DNA of 64,000 nt from Chryseobacterium jejuense (GCF_017877355.1 NZ_JAGIPR010000001.1:186001-250000), one strand, 5' to 3'; shown: positions 17,462-26,032, counted from the stretch's first letter. Made by a program: numbers and translations. The notes: generated by a model not told the origin, from the letters alone.

Positions 17462-17905
17462 TCAAACTCTCTTCCAGGTCAGTTGATGAGTCACCAATCG
17501 TGAATTGCTGGTGAATGGTTTCTCACTTTCAAGATGCAGAAAACCATCTTTAAAGATAACGATTCTATTCTGCGTTTGCCCCGTCCAGTTGGGGAAAAGT
17601 GAGATGTACATCGTGTGACTTACCAACTGTTTTTCATCGTCCGTTTTGAACGGTCCCGAATACGCAAGATAGGTTGAGCCTTCGTGTGTATATTCTTCCG
17701 GCGTAGCATTGGTCCAATGTTCCTGATGAAAGTTTTCCCGGTGCATATCCATAATTTGTGCCGACATATAGCCGTCAGGATTATACATAATCAGCCCTTT
17801 CGGATTTTCGCCCATCGGATGTATAATTTCGCCATCGTTAACAGGAACTTCGATGAGTTCTACCAAAGTCCAGGTTCCTACAAGTTTTTGAAAAAGTGTT
17901 TCCAT
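17462..17905 (-). CDS. Lipocalin-like domain protein
   Basis: A 147-residue protein starting FQKLVGTWTLVELIEVPVND. The G-x-W near the start, the PMGENPKGLIMYNPDGYMSAQ segment and the late LHLESEKP are features of the lipocalin-like family PF13924, small beta-barrels predicted to bind hydrophobic ligands. It has no signal peptide. It sits between an SRPBCC gene and a quinone reductase gene, so a role in carrying or sensing the substrate of that set is a guess only. Confidence 0.8.
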   Translation of the reverse strand: METLFQKLVGTWTLVELIEVPVNDGEIIHPMGENPKGLIMYNPDGYMSAQIMDMHRENFHQEHWTNATPEEYTHEGSTYLAYSGPFKTDDEKQLVSHTMYISLFPNWTGQTQNRIVIFKDGFLHLESEKPFTSNSRLVTHQLTWKRV

Positions 17906-17956
17906 AACTTTAAAATGAAATGAGCGTACCGAGATACTCCCATTATGTTTTTTGAA

Positions 17957-18514
17957 TTAGAAAGGCTGATTGTATTTTCCGGTCAACGCTTTGTTTTCGA
18001 TACTTTTTGCAAAGTTGGGCGTTTCTTCGTGGTTGTGGGCGTCGGAAGCGGCTTGTCTGGAAGCAGCTGCATCAGCAAGATTCACGTTGTGTTCTTTCAG
18101 ATATTCGAACATTTGTGGAGTGGCTGTGGCGTGGATTTCGTTGGTGTATAATGTTGTGTTATCATCGATTTTTGTGGCTTTCAGTTCCCATAAAACCTGA
18201 ACTTTGGTACGGCCGCCTTTGGTGATGGAATCTGAGATGGATAACATTCTGCAGTAATCCGGACGGTGCTCTACCGCTACATAATGCTGAACCATCAAAG
18301 CATCTCCGATTGTTTCGACGTTTAAAGAAACCGGTTCGCCATCATAGGTGGTAGAGATAGCGGCTCCGATGTGCTGCGTGGAGCATCTTTGATATTCTGC
18401 ATCGGGAAGATTTAATAACCAATCTGCGATATTTACTTTTTCGATTGGGGCATTGATAATCGCTGTAACTGTAGAGTGAGACAATGCGTTTTCTGGTGTT
18501 TGAATAATTTCCAT
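17957..18514 (-). CDS. SRPBCC-family protein
   Basis: The start is placed at MEIIQTPENALSHSTVTAII. An upstream in-frame Met would add 21 unlikely residues across the promoter. The protein (185 residues) has the SRPBCC (START/polyketide cyclase-like) pattern: INAPIEKVNIADWLLNLPDA early, then alternating beta strands with VQHYVAVEHRPDYCRMLSIS and KVQVLWELKAT. Such folds bind hydrophobic ligands. The last ~30 residues are polar and low in structure. It heads the second operon under the shared box, followed by the lipocalin-like and quinone reductase genes. Confidence 0.75.
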   Translation of the reverse strand: MEIIQTPENALSHSTVTAIINAPIEKVNIADWLLNLPDAEYQRCSTQHIGAAISTTYDGEPVSLNVETIGDALMVQHYVAVEHRPDYCRMLSISDSITKGGRTKVQVLWELKATKIDDNTTLYTNEIHATATPQMFEYLKEHNVNLADAAASRQAASDAHNHEETPNFAKSIENKALTGKYNQPF

Positions 18515-18557
18515 AATGTTTAGAATTTTAAATTGTTTGTATCTGTTAATTTGATGA

Positions 18558-18624
18558 TGTAAAACTACATTCAACAAATTTCAAAATCAATTGGTATTCG
18601 ATGAACAGGCGGAAACTGTCGTTA
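18558..18624 (-). promoter_or_regulatory. Shared regulatory box and TACA element, SRPBCC operon
   Basis: On the minus strand the half-sites TAACGA (18619-18624) and CATCGA (18598-18603) lie 21 bp apart with TTTCCGCC between. TACA (18558-18561) follows after exactly 36 bases. It is the most diverged of the three copies but keeps both spacings. Confidence 0.7.
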
Positions 18625-18795
18625 AATGAGAAAATAAGATTGTCATATTCAGAAGATTATTTTAGGCAAAAAAAGGAAAAGTTGTTTGTTCCAAACAATG
18701 TTGTTTTATTTAAAAGTAAAATGCATTTTGCTTCAAACAAGTTGCGGGAAACAAACTGCAAAATAATCTTGACTTGGCGAAAGCAAAACACACAG

Positions 18796-18875
18796 TTTGT
18801 CATTCTGATAGGAAACCTAACGAAGTGGTTCGACGAAGTCAATCCAGGCAGTTTAGATTCTTTCAGAATGACAAA
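18796..18875. repeat. TTTGTCATTC short palindromic element, copy 1
   Basis: An 80-bp unit with inverted ends (TTTGTCATTCTGA and TCAGAATGACAAA) and an interior containing CCTAACGAAGTGGTTCGACG. The reverse complement is nearly identical to the unit at 21759-21851. It has the look of a MITE or REP-like element. Confidence 0.75.
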
Positions 18876-18939
18876 AAATGCCACAAAAAAATCACTGGAA
18901 AATTCCAATGATTTTAAATAGATTTAAATGAATATCCAA

Positions 18940-19491
18940 TTATTTATACAGCCATTTTCTAATCAACTTAGTATAATTCGGCATCACCACATAAATCACC
19001 AGAAAAACCAGACAGCCTGTACTCACTAAAGTGTCAAAATACCGATTGGCAGGGATATTCATTAATCGTAAGGAGGGCAATAACAGCAATTGCATCAGCA
19101 ATGATAAAGGATAAATGGCAGACCAGGTTGCCAGATATTGTTTCCAGCGAACAGGAACTTTGTTGTCTGTTTTTTCACCATAAAAAAGAAAATCTAACCC
19201 GGATTTGATTTCGTAATTATCTTCTTTTGTGAATAATGGGTGGGCCTTGTCAATCAACTTTCTTCTGGTATCAGATTCCATCCAAGTTCTGAGATTTTCA
19301 ATCGTATTAAAGCGAATGATGACGGTGTAAACAAATGTCAGATTCGGAATCGGGCGAACGATTTGCCAGTCGATAAAACCTCTGGCGTTTTTGGAAACAG
19401 GCAGAATTTCATCAAGCCATTTTTCGTATTCGGCCTGTTTGCCGTCGAGAACGTGATGGGTAATGACCACCGATGCGCCTTGAGTTTCCAT
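18940..19491 (-). CDS. Antibiotic-biosynthesis-monooxygenase (ABM) domain membrane protein
   Basis: A 183-residue protein. Residues 5-100 form an ABM-type dimeric alpha/beta barrel (VVITHHVLDGKQAEYEKWLD, RFNTIENLRTWMES). The C-terminal third has two membrane helices (SAIYPLSLLMQLLLLPSL and TLVSTGCLVFLVIYVV). This combination is widespread, and its substrate is not known to me. Despite the domain name, it does not imply antibiotic synthesis. It lies 24 bases after the hybrid kinase gene and is probably cotranscribed with it. Confidence 0.85.
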   Translation of the reverse strand: METQGASVVITHHVLDGKQAEYEKWLDEILPVSKNARGFIDWQIVRPIPNLTFVYTVIIRFNTIENLRTWMESDTRRKLIDKAHPLFTKEDNYEIKSGLDFLFYGEKTDNKVPVRWKQYLATWSAIYPLSLLMQLLLLPSLRLMNIPANRYFDTLVSTGCLVFLVIYVVMPNYTKLIRKWLYK

Positions 19492-19515
19492 AATGAAATT
19501 GTTTTTTTAATTAAT

Positions 19516-21729
19516 TTAATTATCGATGGCTTGCATAAATAATTGAGTTTCGAAGAAAGATTTCAATAAAACATCTTTTACTTCTTCCAAAGCTTTTTCT
19601 GATGCCGGATTTTCTTCGGTTGTTAATTGCAAAATATCTAATTTTTCCTCTAATAAAGGAAGCAAACCCATTATCGTTACACTCGATTTTAAATCGTGGG
19701 CTCTTAATTTCAGCAATTTAAAATCTTTATTTTCATAAGCCAGTTTCAGTTCCTGCAAATGAGTCGGGACATTATCTAAAAACTGCTGCGTCACGGTTCT
19801 TTCAAAATCTTTGTCGCCATTGCTAATAGACTTCAAATAAGTAAGGTCGATGAACTCATAATTAGAAATGATTTCTTCGGTTTTCGTTTCCGTTTTTTCG
19901 TTTTCTTTTAATCCGAAATTGGAGATTAATTTAAATAACTCGTCTTCTTTGATTGGTTTAGAAATGTATTCGTTCATTCCACGGCTCATACATCTTTCGC
20001 GTTCGCCCGCCAAAGCGTGTGCAGTCATTGCGATGATTGGCGTGTTCAGTTTCAGTTCTTCACGGATTGTTTGCGTGGCAACGTAACCGTCCATTTGTGG
20101 CATTTGGATGTCCATTAAAACCAAGTCACAATCATTATTTCTGAGAAATTCTACCGCTTCCAGACCGTTGTTTGCGGTATCAAAATCGATGTTCCATTGT
20201 GAGAGAAGATGTTTCATCAGACTTTGGTTGATAGCATTGTCATCCACGATTAACACCCTCAAAGGCGCATTTGTTTTATCTTTAAAATAATCTGTATCAA
20301 TTTTAGGAATTATATTCAGCTGTTCTTTCGCAATTGTATAAGGAATGTAAAAATGAAAAGTCGTGCCTTTTCCCTGTTCGCTTATCACTTCGATATCGCC
20401 GTTTTGCAACTGAATTAGGCTTTTTACAATCGATAAACCAAGTCCGGTTCCTCCGTAATTTCGGGTAGTCGAATCTTCACCCTGATTGAATCTTTCAAAA
20501 ATTTCGCTCAGTTTTTCTTTATCAATTCCGATGCCTGTGTCAGAAACTTTAAAACCGACAACGACTTCGTTTTCGGTCTGTTGTTTATTATAGATTTCAA
20601 TATTGATAGTTCCCTGATGCGTAAATTTTATCGCATTTCCGATGAGGTTGACTAAAATCTGAGTCAGTCTCGTGGCGTCGCCATTCAAAGTATCTGGAAT
20701 AGAAGTATCGATTTTGCTGGAAATCGTTAAGCCTTTTTCTTTGGCTCTTTCTACGAAGAATGTTTCGACTGAATTCACCAACCCATTGATGCTGAATATG
20801 CCTTTGGTAATGCGCATCATTCCGGCTTCGATTTTTGATAAATCTAAAATGTCATTGATAATCGCCATCAGATTTTCCCCCGAACGTTGAATGGACGAGA
20901 CAAATTCTTTCGAAGTTTCATCCAAAGGTCTCTTCTGTAAAAGGTTGGTAAAGCCCAAAATTCCGCTCAAAGGCGTTCTGATTTCGTGGCTCATATTGGC
21001 GAGGAAGTTTTCTTTGGTTTGTGCGGCTACCGACGCTTTTTTCTCCGCAACATCCAATTCCTGAATCAACAGTCTTTGACGTTTGAACTGACGAAGAATG
21101 TGATAACCGACAATGGAACCGCTTAAAATCAAGAGAATCAGTAGGGAAATATCGTACAACCTCGCTTTTTGTCCCATCTCCTCGGTCTCTTTGCTGAGGT
21201 CAACCATATGAAGCTTTCTGCTTTCGTAGATTTTTGCGGTGATGGACGTGATTTCGTTCGAGATTTTTCTCGCTCTCGGGTTGGCAATGGAAGTATTGTC
21301 GTCCATATTTCCAAGGGTGTGATAACGGAGCAGCAATTTATCCTTCGTCGTTTTCTTTTCCATTGCAAGAACGCTCAGTCTGTGAATCAACCTTTCTTCT
21401 ACGCTGTCTGAATTGTCTTTGGAAAGGGAGTCGAGAAAGTTTTCTATCTGACTGATTTTTTGGTCGATGCCTTCGAGATGAGTCGTATCATTGGTCGCAA
21501 TAGAAGCTCTGATTCTGCTTTCAACGCCGAGAATATCGCGGTCGATTTCACGCAAATGATTGCTGGAACGCAGCTCGTTCAGAAGTCGGCTGTTATTTTG
21601 AATAAGCTCTTTGGTATTTTTAGCCGAATTGATTTGAACCGCTATCAACAGGAGAGAACCCGCAATAAATGTGAGGATGATGAAATAACTGAACCGTCTG
21701 TTTCCCATTACTGAGGATATTTTTTTCAT
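19516..21729 (-). CDS. Hybrid sensor histidine kinase with receiver and Hpt domains
   Basis: A 737-residue membrane kinase. Two membrane helices (about 13-32 and 193-210) bracket a helical ~160-residue periplasmic sensor of four-helix-bundle type. Then come a coiled coil; a HisKA domain with His248 in NMSHEIRTPLSG; a HATPase domain with N, G1 (DTGIGID) and G2 (GGTGLGLSIVK) boxes; a receiver domain with the Asp in LVLMDIQMPQMDGY; and a C-terminal Hpt domain with LRAHDLKSSV. All phosphorelay residues are present. The natural output would be a separate regulator, and the LytTR protein at 22035 is the closest candidate, inferred from position. Confidence 0.92.
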   Translation of the reverse strand: MKKISSVMGNRRFSYFIILTFIAGSLLLIAVQINSAKNTKELIQNNSRLLNELRSSNHLREIDRDILGVESRIRASIATNDTTHLEGIDQKISQIENFLDSLSKDNSDSVEERLIHRLSVLAMEKKTTKDKLLLRYHTLGNMDDNTSIANPRARKISNEITSITAKIYESRKLHMVDLSKETEEMGQKARLYDISLLILLILSGSIVGYHILRQFKRQRLLIQELDVAEKKASVAAQTKENFLANMSHEIRTPLSGILGFTNLLQKRPLDETSKEFVSSIQRSGENLMAIINDILDLSKIEAGMMRITKGIFSINGLVNSVETFFVERAKEKGLTISSKIDTSIPDTLNGDATRLTQILVNLIGNAIKFTHQGTINIEIYNKQQTENEVVVGFKVSDTGIGIDKEKLSEIFERFNQGEDSTTRNYGGTGLGLSIVKSLIQLQNGDIEVISEQGKGTTFHFYIPYTIAKEQLNIIPKIDTDYFKDKTNAPLRVLIVDDNAINQSLMKHLLSQWNIDFDTANNGLEAVEFLRNNDCDLVLMDIQMPQMDGYVATQTIREELKLNTPIIAMTAHALAGERERCMSRGMNEYISKPIKEDELFKLISNFGLKENEKTETKTEEIISNYEFIDLTYLKSISNGDKDFERTVTQQFLDNVPTHLQELKLAYENKDFKLLKLRAHDLKSSVTIMGLLPLLEEKLDILQLTTEENPASEKALEEVKDVLLKSFFETQLFMQAIDN

Positions 21730-21758
21730 AAATAAATATGTGCTTTTATAACATCTAG

Positions 21759-21851
21759 TTTGTCATTCCGTAGGAATCTAAACTGTTGAGATTGACTTCG
21801 TCGAACCACTTCGTTGAACCACTTCGTTAGGTTTCCTATCGGAATGACAAA
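21759..21851. repeat. TTTGTCATTC short palindromic element, copy 2
   Basis: Inverted ends are TTTGTCATTCCG and CGGAATGACAAA. The interior matches copy 1 in reverse complement, except for a tandem duplication of about 15 bases (AACCACTTCGTT repeated). Confidence 0.75.
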
Positions 21852-21884
21852 ACACTGTTTTTATGATATTATTTCTTTTACACT

Positions 21885-21994
21885 GAATCTGCAGCCCAAC
21901 TTGAGCGGAAATCCTTTTTTGCTTGTTCTCAAGTTCTATTTAAACTGAAATCGTGTGCAAAAAAGATTGGGAGCGGAAGGTGGATTAAGCTGCC
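21885..21994. repeat. Composite intergenic repeat, second copy
   Basis: The arms GAATCTGCAGCCCAACTTG and GCGGAAGGTGGATTAAGCTG match the element at 13053-13176 in reverse complement. The interior differs. GCAGC and GCTGC at the ends, and the T6/A6 runs inside, allow a long hairpin. This copy and the palindromic element beside it fill most of the gap between the kinase and the LytTR gene. Confidence 0.65.
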
Positions 21995-22034
21995 CAAACC
22001 TAACAAAGTGGTTCAACGTAGTCAAATAAAAATT

Positions 22035-22730
22035 TTAAAAGACATTCATTCTCGTGTTGAGAGCCTTTCGATAAGCATCTGCGACGGGAATGAATTTTCC
22101 GTTTATCATAATTCCGCCATCCTGAAGTGTGTCTATCTTGCCAACCGAAACGATGTAAGAGCGATGAACTCTGATGAAATGGTCTTTTGGGAGACGTTCC
22201 TCCGCTGTTTTCATCTTACCGTGGATGGCAAACATTTTTTCCCTGGTGTAAAACTTCACGTAATCGCCCATTGCTTCCGCATAAAAAATATCGTCGAGCT
22301 TCAAACGCCTTGTGATATTGGAATCTCTTACGAAAAGGAACTCATCTTTGGTCACTTCCACATCTTCTTTTCTGCTTTCCAAAATCGATTGCGCTTTGCT
22401 GACTGCCTGTAAAAATCTCGCAGGCATCACGGGTTTCAGGATGTAATCTGCGATATTCAGTTCGAAAGCTTCGAGTGCGTAATCTTTGTTGGATGAGGTG
22501 AAAATGATGATAATGTCTTTTCCTGAAAGGTTTTTGGTGAGTTCGATTCCGGTCATTTCCGGCATTTCGATATCCAAAAATATCAAGTCTACCTGATTAT
22601 TCTGCAAATGGTTGTAAGCTTCAATTGCGTTGGAATATTCGTTGACAATCGTCAGATTCGGGACTTGTTTTGCCAAGTGTGCGAGCGTGGTTCTTGCGAT
22701 ATCGTTATCATCAACAATCAAGGCTTTCAT
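22035..22730 (-). CDS. LytTR-family response regulator
   Basis: A 231-residue regulator. The receiver domain (1-120) has the acidic pair in IVDDND, the phospho-acceptor Asp in LIFLDIEMPEM and the Lys in YILKPV. The LytTR DNA-binding domain (about 130-231) has RRLKLDDIFYAEAMGDYVKF and FIRVHRSYIV. LytTR proteins usually bind direct repeats of about 9 bp spaced near 21 bp. It lies 54 bases downstream of Dps, whose promoter carries the shared box, so it may be expressed from that promoter and regulate itself. The hybrid kinase gene follows about 300 bases downstream. Confidence 0.92.
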   Translation of the reverse strand: MKALIVDDNDIARTTLAHLAKQVPNLTIVNEYSNAIEAYNHLQNNQVDLIFLDIEMPEMTGIELTKNLSGKDIIIIFTSSNKDYALEAFELNIADYILKPVMPARFLQAVSKAQSILESRKEDVEVTKDEFLFVRDSNITRRLKLDDIFYAEAMGDYVKFYTREKMFAIHGKMKTAEERLPKDHFIRVHRSYIVSVGKIDTLQDGGIMINGKFIPVADAYRKALNTRMNVF

Positions 22731-22784
22731 AGGGATAGTTTATTATGGTTGACACAAATATAATTATTCCTTTTCTTATTTTAT

Positions 22785-23261
22785 TTAATTTCTGAAGTAA
22801 GAACGAATCATCCAGGCCATTTCTTCGTGCGTTTCTATCAGGCTTGTGATGAAATCGCTGGAACCGTAATCTTTGTATTTTTCAGCGAAAGGTGTTACGT
22901 TTCCTCTTAGAAAATCGATGATGCTTTCGTGGTCTTTTAGTAAATCTTTCATAAAGCCCAATCCGTCATTGGTTCTGTCGCTGTACTCAGTAAGATGTGT
23001 CAATTCAAGATAGATTTTCATTGAGGCAGGTGCATAATGCCCGATTTTACGCAGGCGTTCTGCAACGCTGTCAATCAACTCGTCTAACTGTTTGTACTGT
23101 TCTTCGAAGAAAATATGGTTCGCGTGGAAGTTATCTCCAGTCACATTCCAGTGTGCGTTTCTTGTTTTGATGTAAAGTACAGTTTCGTCAGCTAAAAGTT
23201 TTGCCAATTGTTCTGCTACAGCTTCTGTGTTTTGCTCTGTAAGTCCAATGTTTGTTTTCAT
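22785..23261 (-). CDS. dps: Dps-like DNA-protection/ferritin protein
   Basis: A 158-residue ferritin-like protein with the Dps ferroxidase residues: H39 in RNAHWNVTGDNFHANHIFFEEQ, followed by the Asp and Glu of the same segment. It also has the AERLRKIG helix and the C-terminal AWMIRSYF. Dps dodecamers oxidise iron with hydrogen peroxide and coat DNA during stress or starvation. It is a single-domain protein without long DNA-binding tails. It heads the Dps/LytTR operon and has a textbook copy of the shared box upstream. Confidence 0.92.
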   Translation of the reverse strand: MKTNIGLTEQNTEAVAEQLAKLLADETVLYIKTRNAHWNVTGDNFHANHIFFEEQYKQLDELIDSVAERLRKIGHYAPASMKIYLELTHLTEYSDRTNDGLGFMKDLLKDHESIIDFLRGNVTPFAEKYKDYGSSDFITSLIETHEEMAWMIRSYFRN

Positions 23262-23303
23262 AATTTTAAGATTTAATTAAGAGCGGTATTGCTCTTTTTC
23301 TGA

Positions 23304-23370
23304 TGTAAAGTTCAGAATGAATCTTAAAAAAATGATGACTTTTTCGGTGAATGGGCAAAATGGGTCGGTG
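23304..23370 (-). promoter_or_regulatory. Shared regulatory box and TACA element, dps operon
   Basis: On the minus strand two perfect CACCGA half-sites (23365-23370 and 23344-23349) lie 21 bp apart with TTTTGCC between. TACA (23304-23307) follows after exactly 36 bases. Apart from three or so substitutions, the 27-bp box is the same as the one before the cupin operon. Confidence 0.78.
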
Positions 23371-24173
23371 AATTCAATTTTTAATGAAGTTTTATAATTA
23401 ATAGAAAAATTATATAAAATGTGATTTATAAACTGGTTACATGTCCAGTATTTTTATCGTTATACATTGTTATATCAAAATTAAACAATCAACAAAAAGG
23501 AAAATAGAGTATTAGGACTTGCGCCACATCACAGCAATTGTAGACAATCAAAAAGAAATTTAGATTTTTATACTCAGTTTTTATCATATTAAATATCTCC
23601 TTTTTTAGAATTGCGCAAGATTTCAAAGAGATAACAGGGAAAATTTTTCACAGCTCGGGCTGCGTTAACATCAATGGAGAGAACTTTTTTTATAGCGAGG
23701 TCGAAATTATCAATAAAAGTAAAGTACCTAAAGAAGGCATTTTAGGAATGATGTAAAAAAAATAACTTTTGAGTAAAGAATGAATGTTTGAATAGATTTT
23801 ATTAAAGTTTTATAAAACATTATTCTGGTTTACTCTGGCATAAAAAAACAAAAAAACATCTCCATTTAGATTAAAATGGCGCCATTTGGCTGTTTGTGAC
23901 CTTGCTGGTAGGCTATCCAAACTATTTTTATAATGATATCGGAAATATTTAAATTTATGTGGTTGAAAATAAGGTGTTTATGATTTTATTCTTTTTGTTT
24001 GACTCCTGTTAAGTTATCTTCATGGGATTGTGATTTTGAAAATTTGAATATTTGGTTCTAATCAATTACGCACCTTACTTCCAATTATTTTTATCCGTAT
24101 TGGTGAGTTTTTTAGTGTTGGTTATTTAGCAACTAGAATTAGTCTTTTCATTAAATAAGAGGAATGATGATAT
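23371..24173. other. Gene-free decayed region
   Basis: No intact gene. Around 23659-23757 an open stretch reads FHSSGCVNINGENFFYSEVE and ends GILGMM, perhaps the end of a lost gene of unknown family. Around 23898-23990 the DNA (GTAGGCTATCCAAACTATTTTT...) is a diverged copy of the sequence at 3041-3130 that follows the recombinase relic. The whole stretch looks like remains of mobile DNA. Confidence 0.45.
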
Positions 24174-24396
24174 AAAAGGAAGGGATTCGAACTTATTTTG
24201 TTTTTAGCCTTGTTAGCACTGTTTTTCAACTGTTGTTAAATCTTTTTGCCACAATTCTGCCACAACCTTCATTTATTCGCTCTAAACTGCGTTTTTTATG
24301 TCTCGGCGGAAAGGGAGGGATTCGAACCATCTCTTTCTAAACACTTTAAAACCTTATTTTAATGTATATTTATAATTGCTGCCATGATTTTGCCAC
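24174..24396. mobile_element. Attachment-site relic: tRNA-Ser-like 3' ends and paired TGCCAC sites
   Basis: GGAAGGGATTCGAAC (to 24192) and GGCGGAAAGGGAGGGATTCG (24304 on) both look like the minus-strand T-arm and acceptor end of a tRNA, most like tRNA-Ser. No full tRNA is present. Two pairs of TGCCA(C/T) sites, each pair spaced exactly 11 bp (24247/24258 and 24380/24391), flank the second fragment. This resembles a tyrosine-integrase core site with arm sites, left after loss of the element. Confidence 0.5.
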
Positions 24397-24546
24397 TAAA
24401 AATTATTAGCAAAAATTGACGCAACAATCAATCTATAACGACCTCAAAGAGCATCTATAATTCTTTATTGCAAAGATAGGTTTTTTTATGTTTGTTTGCA
24501 GACCCGATCTTTCTCGAAATATTTTCAATAAATCACTTTGCTATCT

Positions 24547-24960
24547 TCACTTTCTTTTATAATAAGATGCAGGGGTTAGAAAAGTAGCAAAACTTCTGGC
24601 CCTAGTTAGAGCTACTCGTAAAACAAACTTGTCTTGCTCAATTCTACTAGGTTCCATACTTACAATGGGGTTATATAGTTCTTCCCAAATTATTACTTTA
24701 TCAAACTCCTTACCCTTAGATTTGTGTAGATTCATCACGAATACGCCAGAATATGTTCTATTAGTCATTGCGAAATGTTCTTGAAGATTAAAGAAGATTC
24801 TATGGTCCCTGATAATATGGAATTAATGGAGGAAAATTAGGATCATCAGAGTCCATATATCTATCAACAAAATCAATTTTAATTCTTTGATCTGGCTGAA
24901 CATAATTGTGATTGTCCCCTACAATAAGCGCTTAAGGTTCTCTGCTCCGAACAACCATAA
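24547..24960 (-). pseudogene. C-terminal fragment of a UvrD-type helicase
   Basis: The readable 73-residue end contains VMNLHKSKGKEFDKVIIWEE and LRVALTRARSFATFL, which are helicase motifs V and VI of UvrD/Rep superfamily 1 enzymes. The ATPase core is absent. Upstream, in another frame and with in-frame stops, lies a stretch reading ALIVGDNHNY and SDDPNFPPLIPY that I cannot assign. The gene is truncated and broken. Confidence 0.65.
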
Positions 24961-25029
24961 ATATGTTCTGAAAATCCGGCTATAATATGACTAGAATACA
25001 AAAAATCCTATTTTTATCACGGATTAGGA

Positions 25030-25073
25030 GTTAACAGATAAATCCGTTCTCATGAACGGATTTATCTGTTAAC
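25030..25073. repeat. 20-bp perfect inverted repeat
   Basis: Two perfectly complementary 20-base arms surround a TCAT loop. There is no T-run on either side. It lies between the helicase fragment and the lipoprotein gene and could end transcription of the latter (minus strand) or be a recombination relic. Confidence 0.7.
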
Positions 25074-25149
25074 TATTACGTTGTTGCTGATAGCCTTGCG
25101 ATAGAAGATGAAATATGATCTCAAGAATTGCGCGCAATCAGATCTGATT

Positions 25150-25695
25150 TTAATAGGCGTTTTTCACCGTTAAATTGTAAGTGTCAGGTGCGCCTGGGAT
25201 TCCACTTCCAGGCACCGACGTTTTCACTAGCGTAACAGGAGTCGTAATATTAACATGGTATTTGCCATTAGCATCTATAGTAACATCTGCTGTTCCACCT
25301 GAGGTCGCAGTTGCTGCATAATTAACTGCACCGCTTGTGACTGCAGTTCCTACGGTGCAAAGGAGCGACATATAACGTACATTAGGATTGGCCGACATTA
25401 TACTACTGCTCGTCAATGTATATTTCCCTGCCCCTAAAGAAGATTGAAAAATAATTGTTAATGAGCTGCCAGAATAGGCACCATGATTACCCCCATTTCC
25501 GGATGTCGTAACCGTCATTCCTGCCAAGCCACCGGTATTACTTTGAGAGGAAGCTCCTCTATTATAGGAATAGGTACCCAGTTTCCAACTAGATTCAGAT
25601 GCAGGCGGTTCGGGAGCTGGATCATCATCTTTGCTCCCGCAAGAAAATAGTACTGTGGAGCTGGCAAGTAAAATGTAAATAAGTGATGTTTTCAT
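25150..25695 (-). CDS. Hypothetical lipoprotein
   Basis: A 181-residue protein with a lipoprotein signal peptide: a Lys start, a hydrophobic core and the lipobox LFSC (Cys19), followed by GSKDDDPAPEPP, an acidic/proline linker typical of surface-exposed Bacteroidetes lipoproteins. The mature part is rich in Gly, Ser and Thr and looks like a beta-sandwich. I recognise no family. It is divergent from the LytS/LytTR pair and could be a target of that system. Confidence 0.7.
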   Translation of the reverse strand: MKTSLIYILLASSTVLFSCGSKDDDPAPEPPASESSWKLGTYSYNRGASSQSNTGGLAGMTVTTSGNGGNHGAYSGSSLTIIFQSSLGAGKYTLTSSSIMSANPNVRYMSLLCTVGTAVTSGAVNYAATATSGGTADVTIDANGKYHVNITTPVTLVKTSVPGSGIPGAPDTYNLTVKNAY

Positions 25696-25757
25696 TTTAT
25701 TTTATATTTATATTAGTTATTAATGGTTAAAATAGACGCTATTTTGATTGTACATTT

Positions 25758-25829
25758 TTATGACCTTCTGAATTTCCTGCCCAAGACCGCGATCAGTAAA
25801 ATAATTAATATCGCTTTTATTGTCTTCAT
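25758..25829 (-). CDS. Possible 23-residue membrane peptide
   Basis: A short frame begins with ATG and encodes MKTIKAILIILLIAVLGRKF followed by RRS. It has a hydrophobic helix with lysines before it and a basic tail. It lies 63 bases upstream of the lipoprotein gene on the same strand. Such tiny frames arise by chance often, but the composition is unlike random AT-rich DNA. Confidence 0.3.
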   Translation of the reverse strand: MKTIKAILIILLIAVLGRKFRRS

Positions 25830-26016
25830 AACATTGGATTTGCTACGAAAATACGGGGTTCTCAGTTAGTAAAAATGCTTTGCTGATAGATAAGTCGAAT
25901 AAAGCAGATTAAAACATGTTATTGAAGTCAAATGGATTTTGTCGACAGAATAGCTTCATTTATAGGACTATTTACGGTATCCGTCTTTTACCGATACCTT
26001 TCTTTTATAAAAATGT

Positions 26017-26024
26017 TATCTTTG
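26017..26024 (+). promoter_or_regulatory. -7 element TATCTTTG close to the kinase start
   Basis: A perfect TAnnTTTG ends 8 bases before the ATG chosen for the sensor kinase. If it is used, the transcript would be leaderless or nearly so. Confidence 0.4.
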
Positions 26025-26032
26025 ATACTAAC

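Noticed and set aside
18940..19491. Part of an antibiotic biosynthesis cluster
   Set aside because: ABM domains are widespread in non-biosynthetic proteins, and the neighbours are a kinase and stress genes with no biosynthetic enzymes.
23521..24546. CRISPR array or defence island in the gene-poor gap
   Set aside because: No regularly spaced direct repeats with unique spacers were seen; the repeated pieces are tRNA-like ends and TGCCAC pairs.
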